This document shows, in pieces, positions 1 through 3,973 of a stretch of 5,027 bases of DNA (position 1 is the first letter of the stretch; every line of letters begins with the position of its first letter). The notes below the pieces were generated by a model, which worked only from the letters and a program-made list of their open reading frames with translations, did no database searches and had not been told where the DNA came from. The DNA lies in assembly GCA_020057445.1 (NCBI GenBank), contig JAGVFV010000147.1:1-5027 (forward strand), given 5' to 3'. The DNA comes from an archaeon (GTDB lineage Archaea; Nanobdellota; Nanobdellia; Woesearchaeales; JAHJEM01). Both the position numbers and the translations under genes were made by a program.

Positions 1-73
1 AGTCGACTGCTGTCTCTTAGCCTCGGTTCAAATCTTGATTTCGCCTCAGAAAGTCCAGACTGGAGTGGAATGA

Positions 74-168
74 CGCCCAGACTCGGATTTGAACCGAGAA
101 TTCCTTGCGGAAGCGGTTAGCTCGATACTATTCGAGACCGCCGCAATACCGGGTTATGCGATCTGGGC
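74..168 (-). tRNA. tRNA-Ser(CGA), intron-containing
   Basis: This is a type II tRNA decoding the serine codon UCG. Read on the minus strand from 168, the acceptor strand GCCCAGA pairs with TCTGGGC (81-75), followed by discriminator G at 74; CCA is not encoded. The D stem has 3 bp (GCA/TGC) with A14, G18G19 and A21 in place. The anticodon stem is GCGGT/ACCGC. The variable arm is TTCC-GCAA-GGAA, a stem with a GNRA loop, and the T arm is CTCGG-TTCAAAT-CCGAG. After removing the 12-nt intron (119-130) the anticodon loop is CTCGAAA, with anticodon CGA at 134-132. The long variable arm, discriminator G and CGA anticodon agree on serine. The first 14 nt of the gene are repeated upstream in tandem (155-297), and no TATA box lies at the normal distance from nucleotide 168. 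No T-run terminator is seen downstream. Confidence 0.93.
119..130 (-). other. tRNA intron, 12 nt, position 37/38
   Basis: The intron (TAGTATCGAGCT on the minus strand) lies between A37 and A38, the canonical archaeal position. Its TCGAG pairs with CTCGA of the anticodon loop, giving a 5-bp helix closed by a 6-nt loop ATAGTA that contains the 5' cut site. On the other side a 3-nt bulge CTA contains the 3' cut site (CT|A). Only one of the two bulges is canonical, so this is a relaxed bulge-helix-loop substrate. The tRNA splicing endonuclease would need to tolerate that form (inference). Confidence 0.85.
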
Positions 169-297
169 ATGAGTCGCAACGATTGACCGGATCGCGACCA
201 GCAATAGCAATTGCTGTGTATGCGATCTGGGCATGAGTCGCAACGATTGACCGGATCGCGACCAGCAATAGCAATTGCTGTGTATGCGATCTGGGCA
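155..297. repeat. 64-bp tandem repeat at the tRNA 5' end (2.2 copies)
   Basis: Two perfectly identical 64-bp units (155-218 and 219-282) are followed by the first 15 bp of a third (283-297). On the minus strand each unit ends in GCCCAGATCGCATA, which is nucleotides 1-14 of the tRNA; only the innermost copy continues into the rest of the tRNA. The 50-bp remainder contains nested dyads: AGCAAT/ATTGCT around a 4-nt loop, flanked by GATCGC/GCGATC, and a competing GTCGC/GCGAC pair. The lack of any difference between units points to a recent duplication. An alternative is a collapsed or expanded assembly of a variable repeat. Confidence 0.95.
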
Positions 298-312
298 ATA
301 GATGAAGAAGAG

Positions 313-330
313 ATTTATAGTGTTTTTAAA
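313..330 (-). promoter_or_regulatory. candidate TATA region for tRNA-Ser
   Basis: On the minus strand this stretch reads TTTAAAAA (330-323) then ACTATAAAT (321-313). A TATA centre near 327 predicts transcription start near 300, a few nucleotides before the outermost GCCCAGA copy (296). That is the normal archaeal tRNA layout, so this was probably the promoter before the 64-bp repeat moved the functional gene about 128 bp away. The repeat units contain no TATA-like sequence at the right distance. Confidence 0.5.
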
Positions 331-403
331 CTTAGCGTCCAACTCCTGAATTGACCAAGAGAAAAGAGCGCAGACTGAAAAATAGGCATTCAGCATACTT
401 GGG

Positions 404-419
404 TAGAAAAATATTTATA
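404..419 (+). promoter_or_regulatory. archaeal promoter (BRE/TATA) for the isonitrile synthase transcript
   Basis: TAGAAAA followed by ATATTTATA resembles a BRE plus TATA box. The predicted start of transcription is about 26 nt after the TATA centre, near 441. No comparable TATA box lies closer to the start codon at 663, so the mRNA probably carries a leader of about 220 nt. The TATA core also reads reasonably on the minus strand, so direction is inferred from the downstream gene. Confidence 0.5.
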
Positions 420-440
420 CAACATCGCATCTCTCATCAT

Positions 441-662
441 CATGACGCAAATGAACAGCGCGAAACGAGCATCTCATTTTAGCGTCAGCTATTTTCTCCA
501 CTGATCACCTGCCGACTAAAATCGCAGACGGTCACGAAAGCTACACTTCCTGATCCTGACGCGACGAAATACCGGCATTCTCAGGCGAACACAGCACTGA
601 ACCTAGAGTCAATGACATAGAACATTGAGCATTTCGCATCATTGACTGATCAGGAGGCAAAA
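441..662 (+). promoter_or_regulatory. long structured 5' leader with potential SD-sequestering helix
   Basis: Apart from one tiny ORF this stretch has no convincing gene. It holds three pairing elements. First, CTTCCTGATC (546-555) can pair with GATCAGGAGG (648-657), a 10-bp helix with one G-U that buries the entire SD. Second, GCGTCAG (482-488) can pair with CTGACGC (556-562), directly next to the first helix, or with TGACGC (443-448), so alternative folds are possible. Third, a perfect 8-bp inverted repeat GTCAATGA/TCATTGAC (608-615/639-646) ends just before the SD. Translational control of the downstream gene is an inference; no known riboswitch class is recognised. Confidence 0.3.
442..504 (+). 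CDS. possible 20-codon leaderless upstream ORF
   Basis: An ATG at 442 coincides with the transcription start predicted from the TATA box at 411-419, the arrangement expected for a leaderless message. It opens 20 codons (peptide MTQMNSAKRASHFSVSYFLH), ending at TGA 502-504. It has no SD and no recognisable domain. If real it would be a leader peptide whose translation covers 482-488, one arm of the alternative leader pairing. It may equally be a chance ORF. Confidence 0.15.
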   Translation: MTQMNSAKRASHFSVSYFLH

Positions 663-1595
663 ATGGCACTCATCAGCGAGAGCCCTGTCCAGGAACTATC
701 CTCACTATTGCTCGGATCATCCTGCAGGGCCGGAAAGGCATACATGGATGAAGAGAAAGAACGAATAAGCAAGGAGATCAAAGGAAAACTCACCAGCCAG
801 CATCTTGAGATAGCGCTCGCCGCATTCCCATTCAAGATTCCAAACCCCTTGAAGACGTACAGCCCACGGCCGGATTGGGGAGAGAGGATTGCGATTGAGA
901 GGCTCATCGGCATCTCAAAGGCGGCCACAGAAACAGACATCGACCTGCGATGGAATATCATCACTGATGGCATGTTCTACGCAGACGAGCTCCATGTCGA
1001 AAAAGAGCGCGTGGTCTGCTACCAGGAGGGAATAAGGACGATCGCGCAGACGCTCGGATTCAAGGGGACATTCACAGAACTCGATGACCTTGTAGAGCAC
1101 AAGATCATCCATGCAGTGCCACTGGACCTTGACGATCCCGCAAGCGAGCAGTATGTGCTTCGGACAGCAGGCATGATGGACACGATCTCGCAGGCAGCGC
1201 TTCTCGAAGATATGTACATGACCGGAGGAAGCGTCGCTTGTGCAGTCGAAAAACTCCTCAGAACCGATCCGTTATTTCGAAAAGAGGCTGAGGCTAGTGC
1301 AGCAATCTACCAGGCACGGAAAAGGCAGGTTGAGGATGCGGAGATCTTCACACGCTGCTTCCCAAATGCAGTCAGGGCGAGCATACAGCCGGATGCGAAC
1401 AGGAACCTCCAAGACAGCCGCATCACCCGTCCATTGTCGATTCGCATCACTGAAAAGAACGGGCAGAACCTCTTCCCCTGGCTTGGCATGGGAACGACAA
1501 ACGGTAGCACGTGGCATAATGCCTACGTCGCAGACCTCAAGCGCGAAGGAAAAAGACCGGAAGAAAGGGATGGCCTCATCTATTTCACTAGTTAA
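663..1595 (+). CDS. DIT1/PvcA-family isonitrile synthase
   Basis: The 310-residue product resembles the DIT1_PvcA family. PvcA and IsnA condense the amino group of L-tyrosine or L-tryptophan with ribulose 5-phosphate to form an isonitrile; yeast Dit1 acts in dityrosine synthesis. Visible landmarks are AFPFKIPNP (54-62), RPDWGER (69-75, the usual PD..E element), ITDGMFYADELHV (100-112, the family's DG..F.D segment), RPLSIRI (256-262) and a C-terminal STWHNA (282-287) like the family's PWH element. Length is near that of PvcA, so the gene looks intact. No signal peptide or membrane segment is seen, so it should be cytosolic. The ATG at 663 is chosen because AGGAGG (652-657) lies 5 nt before it; a TTG at 642 would add seven residues but lacks such an SD. 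No PvcB/IsnB-type Fe(II)/2-oxoglutarate oxygenase is in the window. Substrate and product cannot be read from sequence; family assignment is from memory of motifs, not a search. Confidence 0.8.
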   Translation: MALISESPVQELSSLLLGSSCRAGKAYMDEEKERISKEIKGKLTSQHLEIALAAFPFKIPNPLKTYSPRPDWGERIAIERLIGISKAATETDIDLRWNIITDGMFYADELHVEKERVVCYQEGIRTIAQTLGFKGTFTELDDLVEHKIIHAVPLDLDDPASEQYVLRTAGMMDTISQAALLEDMYMTGGSVACAVEKLLRTDPLFRKEAEASAAIYQARKRQVEDAEIFTRCFPNAVRASIQPDANRNLQDSRITRPLSIRITEKNGQNLFPWLGMGTTNGSTWHNAYVADLKREGKRPEERDGLIYFTS

Positions 1596-1648
1596 AACGC
1601 GAAAAAGTTGATCCGTACCATCTCCCTGAGATCAGAGACTGATACCAT

Positions 1649-1661
1649 AAAAAATATAAAC
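1649..1661 (+). promoter_or_regulatory. TATA box of the lipoprotein gene
   Basis: The AT-rich block AAAAAATATAAAC is centred about 42 nt before the ATG at 1697 and predicts transcription start near 1682, giving a leader of about 15 nt. The leader holds the SD GGGGGTG (1685-1691), which differs by one base from the ideal GGAGGTG. The preceding gene ends at 1595 with no clear terminator, so some read-through is possible. Confidence 0.6.
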
Positions 1662-1696
1662 TGCAGAAATAAGGCTGCCTTAATGGGGGTGTCTTC

Positions 1697-2515
1697 ATGA
1701 AGGCAATACTATTTTTGGGAATCATTCTTGGTCTCTTCCTGAGCGGCTGCTTCATGGACAGCGAGATCGCGGCGGCAGTCGCGAAAGGATCCTACAAGAT
1801 GTGCGACGAGCTCGACACGTCGAAGAACAAGGAACGCATCGACGACTGTTATTCTCAGGTCGCGGTGAAAAAAGGGGACGAGAAGGTCTGCGCAAGCCTG
1901 AAACCAGGCACATCAAGGACCAATTGCTATGAAGGGGTAGCAATCAAGCTCGAGAAGCCAGAACTATGCAAGAACATAGATGCCCAATGGAACCAAAGGA
2001 ACTGCTACACGAAGATCGCGATATCAAAAGGTGAAAAGGACATCTGCAAGCAGGTGACCGACCTTCCGGACGACTGTTATCTCGAATTCGCCAAGAATTC
2101 CAACAATCCGAAAGACTGCGAAGGGGTCATGAAAGAACAGGCAAGCTCAGACCAATGCTATTCCTACTTGGCGACTGCAAAGAAAGACGAAAGTTTGTGC
2201 ACAAAGGTTGTCGCGCAGGCGTCCAAGGACGACTGCATCCTTGCCGTCGCACCACAAGTGAATGGGAACCTCCTCTGCCCAAAGATCCAGATGAAATCAA
2301 AACGTGAAGATTGCATCATCAAGGTCGCGTCGATCATGAAAGACGAATCCCAATGCGGAGGGATAGCATACGAGACTCCTGCATATTTCACGTGCATGAA
2401 GCAGGTTGCCATAGCAGACAGGTCGCTCGCAGTATGCGACCTCCTCAAGAATGCTGAAGAGAAGAAAAGCTGCATATTGCAGGTGAACAACGCGGCGGCA
2501 ACATCTACAGAGTGA
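1697..2515 (+). CDS. cysteine-repeat lipoprotein, nine Cys pairs
   Basis: The 272-residue protein starts with a lipoprotein signal: positive N-terminus, hydrophobic residues 4-15 and lipobox LSGC with lipidation Cys at 18, so it is probably anchored on the outer face of the membrane. The mature part has 18 cysteines in nine pairs. The loop inside a pair (for example 36/51, 65/77, 91/103) spans 10-15 residues, whereas the step from the second Cys of one pair to the first of the next is exactly 14 residues in all eight cases. The consensus of that step is C-Y/I-x2-V/I-A-x2-K-x-D/E-x3-C, probably an amphipathic helix. Pairing of the loop cysteines uses all 18, suggesting a rod of short helices closed by disulfides (inference). 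No catalytic motif is visible. The start ATG has SD GGGGGTG 5 nt upstream. The gene ends 1 bp from the convergent gene. Function is unknown; a binding or structural envelope role is plausible. The same C-x13-C module occurs in the gene at 3974. Confidence 0.85.
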   Translation: MKAILFLGIILGLFLSGCFMDSEIAAAVAKGSYKMCDELDTSKNKERIDDCYSQVAVKKGDEKVCASLKPGTSRTNCYEGVAIKLEKPELCKNIDAQWNQRNCYTKIAISKGEKDICKQVTDLPDDCYLEFAKNSNNPKDCEGVMKEQASSDQCYSYLATAKKDESLCTKVVAQASKDDCILAVAPQVNGNLLCPKIQMKSKREDCIIKVASIMKDESQCGGIAYETPAYFTCMKQVAIADRSLAVCDLLKNAEEKKSCILQVNNAAATSTE

Positions 2516-2516
2516 T

Positions 2517-2888
2517 TTAAGCCAATTGCCTTTTGTCCTTGACCTCTTGCCAGAGATCATGCTTGTGCTCCTTGATATAGGAAAGAAGCTCCTTATGGTC
2601 CTTCAGGTAGATGCGCTTGTCCTTTCCGCTCGTCTCGCAAGCGTCCAATCCGTAATCCATGCAGATATCAGGGCGATTCGGATAGATCGCGCACTTCCCA
2701 TCCTGATGCTTGCAAGGCGTGATGAACTGCACGTACAGGCCGTCATCGACAAATAACTGGATATTCTTGTGCGCAAGGAGCCAGAGCAGGTGGTCGACGT
2801 CCTCGATGGATGTCGGATCCTCGGTCTCGACAGTCACATACCCGCAGCAGAGCGCGCAGTCTCCGCAACTATTCGTCGTCATACTCAC
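2517..2888 (-). CDS. YkgJ-family CxxCxxCC cysteine-cluster protein
   Basis: The 123-residue protein matches the YkgJ family (zinc/iron-chelating CxxCxxCC proteins). It has C8-GD-C11-AL-C14-C15 near the N-terminus and a second set in PCKHQDGKC (58-66), PDIC (73-76) and DAC (82-84): eight cysteines in the family arrangement, likely ligating a metal or Fe-S cluster. No signal peptide or membrane segment is present, so it is cytosolic. The C-terminal 35 residues are rich in Lys, Asp and Glu. The GTG at 2888 is preferred because GGAG (2899-2896) lies 7 nt before it; an ATG at 2882, two codons in, is the alternative. The biochemical role of the family is poorly defined. Its stop is 1 bp from the stop of the convergent lipoprotein gene, with no terminator between them. 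Confidence 0.85.
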   Translation of the reverse strand: MSMTTNSCGDCALCCGYVTVETEDPTSIEDVDHLLWLLAHKNIQLFVDDGLYVQFITPCKHQDGKCAIYPNRPDICMDYGLDACETSGKDKRIYLKDHKELLSYIKEHKHDLWQEVKDKRQLA

Positions 2889-2973
2889 CGATGTTCTCCA
2901 CTCCTTTTAATGTGTTACGGTTGGCAAAGGAATAAGAAAAATAGCTGCGAAGGAATGTGCACAACTTATCAAC

Positions 2974-2981
2974 GCTTTATA
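2974..2981 (-). promoter_or_regulatory. weak TATA candidate for the YkgJ-type gene
   Basis: CTATAAAG on the minus strand, preceded by an A-rich tract (complement of 2991-3010), could be a TATA box. It predicts transcription start near 2952 and a leader of about 65 nt. A competing AT-rich block, TATTTTTCTTATT (2944-2932), lies closer to the start. Neither is decisive. Confidence 0.25.
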
Positions 2982-2990
2982 GGATTCACT

Positions 2991-3010
2991 TCTTTTTCAT
3001 CCTTTTTTTT
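2991..3010 (+). terminator. T-rich tract, possible plus-strand terminator
   Basis: TCTTTTTCATCCTTTTTTTT resembles the T-run terminators of archaea. No plus-strand gene ends just before it, so it could only stop read-through from the lipoprotein transcript across the antisense YkgJ-type gene. It may instead be only the A-rich upstream region of the minus-strand promoter. Confidence 0.25.
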
Positions 3011-3047
3011 GACTTCACTAAAAGACGGAAAGGAACCCTCAAAAACA

Positions 3048-3271
3048 GGCTAATATGAAACCCTTACCACCAGCATCAGCCGAGCCACGACGACAAAATG
3101 TGTCTCGTCCGTCGCGAGGGGTCGCTCCTCATTGAAACGCCGGACGTTTCTATGATCTCAGAAATCTCCTCGAGAGATTTCAAAGACTACGGGAACGCAG
3201 GACCTTGAGAATAAATGTGCGATTGGCGAGGAGCTGGTGGTCGCGCGAAGCGCGAGGATTTCATATTAGCC
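3048..3271. mobile_element. MITE, 224 bp, 13-bp TIRs, 9-bp target duplication
   Basis: The element begins GGCTAATATGAAA (3048-3060) and ends with its exact reverse complement (3259-3271); allowing one mismatch the inverted repeat reaches 16 bp. It is flanked immediately by a perfect 9-bp direct repeat TCAAAAACA (3039-3047 and 3272-3280), the mark of transposition. A subterminal inverted pair ACCACCAGC/GCTGGTGGT lies at 3066-3074 and 3233-3241; the right end has extra bases between it and the TIR that form the hairpin TCGCGC-GAA-GCGCGA (3241-3255). Internal hairpins are GAAACG/CGTTTC (3134-3150) and GAAATCTC/GAGATTTC (3161-3181). No ORF resembling a transposase fits inside, so movement would need an enzyme from elsewhere. 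Family is not assigned: 8-9 bp duplications occur in several IS families. It lies just upstream of the TATA box of the gene at 3333. Confidence 0.85.
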
Positions 3272-3286
3272 TCAAAAACAATAATC

Positions 3287-3295
3287 TTTAAATAT
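3287..3295 (+). promoter_or_regulatory. TATA box of the PEF-anchored protein gene
   Basis: TTTAAATAT is centred 42 nt before the ATG at 3333 and predicts transcription start near 3317. The right target duplication of the MITE ends at 3280, only 6 bp upstream, so the insertion left the TATA box and the bases next to it intact but replaced everything further upstream. The SD GGGGG (3321-3325) lies 7 nt before the start codon. Confidence 0.65.
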
Positions 3296-3332
3296 CCAGA
3301 ACTGATCTCCTTTACCACTCGGGGGTATACAC

Positions 3333-3878
3333 ATGAAAAAACTGACATTAAGCGCGTTTTTTATCGTTATTTTATCGATAGGCGTCTCAGCGTTTGATTT
3401 CTACGACGAATGCAATACCGGAACAGGACTGTCGTCCAATCCGTACGAAGAGCATTGCCCTGCAATCGCGGTCGGAAAGGACTGCTGCGCATGGTTCCAG
3501 GACTGGCACGTGCATGACATGGGACAGCTCCTCACGACTGACGGCATCACGCTCACCACCTATTTCATGAACGGCAACAGCGCGACATGCTCTGCATATG
3601 GCATCGTGTATGTCTCAGAGAATATCGACGGCCCGTGGACATTCATAGGCAATATGCCTCCTGCACCTGCAGGCTATAATGAAGTGTCGGAGACCTTCAA
3701 CGACATCGACACCGACTTCCGGTATGTCAAGGTCCAGACCAGCGGCCAATGCAATGTGGACTATTCTGCCGCAGGCGTATACGTGCCTGAACCAGAAGTC
3801 CCTGAATTCACGACAATAGCTGCAGGGATTGCCCTTGTCGGAGCGGTCGCAGGCATGCTCTTGCTGCGGAAGAGATAG
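3333..3878 (+). CDS. secreted protein with C-terminal PEF/transmembrane anchor
   Basis: The 181-residue protein has a signal peptide (KK at 2-3, hydrophobic 4-18, likely cut after VSA at 20). The C-terminus reads VPEF (156-159), a hydrophobic segment of about 17 residues (162-178) and the basic tail RKR. That tripartite tail resembles archaeal PEF-CTERM-type sorting signals handled by archaeosortases, or it may be a plain membrane anchor. The mature domain carries cysteines at 27, 42, 51 and 52 plus two more downstream. A stretch with GPWTFIGN and FRYVKVQ resembles the beta-sandwich of discoidin/galactose-binding-like domains, which would suggest glycan or surface binding (tentative). The ATG at 3333 is supported by SD GGGGG at 3321-3325. 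A T-run terminator follows, so the gene is probably monocistronic. No enzyme motif is visible. Confidence 0.85.
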   Translation: MKKLTLSAFFIVILSIGVSAFDFYDECNTGTGLSSNPYEEHCPAIAVGKDCCAWFQDWHVHDMGQLLTTDGITLTTYFMNGNSATCSAYGIVYVSENIDGPWTFIGNMPPAPAGYNEVSETFNDIDTDFRYVKVQTSGQCNVDYSAAGVYVPEPEVPEFTTIAAGIALVGAVAGMLLLRKR

Positions 3879-3880
3879 AA

Positions 3881-3906
3881 TTCTTCTCATTTTTTTTTAT
3901 CTTTTT
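3881..3906 (+). terminator. T-run terminator after the PEF-anchored protein gene
   Basis: Directly after the TAG stop there are successive T-runs, including nine T in a row at 3890-3898 and five at 3902-3906, without a strong GC hairpin. This is the usual form of archaeal intrinsic termination. The next gene has its own promoter starting at 3923. Confidence 0.6.
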
Positions 3907-3922
3907 ACTATTCCCATGAGAA

Positions 3923-3937
3923 CGAAAACTTTATATA
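3923..3937 (+). promoter_or_regulatory. BRE/TATA promoter of the second Cys-rich gene
   Basis: CGAAAAC (3923-3929) followed by TTTATATA (3930-3937) is close to an ideal archaeal BRE plus TATA box. The predicted transcription start is near 3959-3960, downstream of the in-frame ATG at 3953. That rules against this ATG and supports TTG 3974 as the translation start. Confidence 0.75.
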
Positions 3938-3973
3938 GATCGGATCCGCTTGATGAGCAAAGGGGGACTTCAT

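Noticed and set aside
155..297. CRISPR-like array
   Set aside because: The repeated 14-mer is separated by identical, not different, 50-bp segments and belongs to the tRNA, so this is an ordinary tandem repeat.
154..396. Minus-strand 80-codon ORF across the tRNA upstream region
   Set aside because: Much of it is the non-coding 64-bp tandem repeat and the tRNA 5' end, and the peptide simply repeats; it has no SD or domain.
642..662. TTG at 642 as start of the isonitrile synthase
   Set aside because: AGGAGG at 652-657 is ideally placed for the ATG at 663, and the extra seven codons contain the SD itself.
1240..1611. 123-codon plus-strand ORF inside the isonitrile synthase gene
   Set aside because: It is in another frame of a well-supported gene and its Ser/Arg-rich peptide has no domain.
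1620..1632. Hairpin ATCTC-CCT-GAGAT as terminator of the isonitrile synthase gene
   Set aside because: The stem is only 5 bp and no T-run follows.
2526..3053. Plus-strand ORFs opposite the YkgJ-type gene
   Set aside because: The minus strand carries a clear cysteine-cluster family protein; the plus ORFs are shadows without motifs.
3953..3973. ATG at 3953 as start of the second Cys-rich protein
   Set aside because: It is in frame, but it lies before the transcription start predicted from the near-ideal BRE/TATA at 3923-3937, and the SD at 3961-3966 points to TTG 3974.
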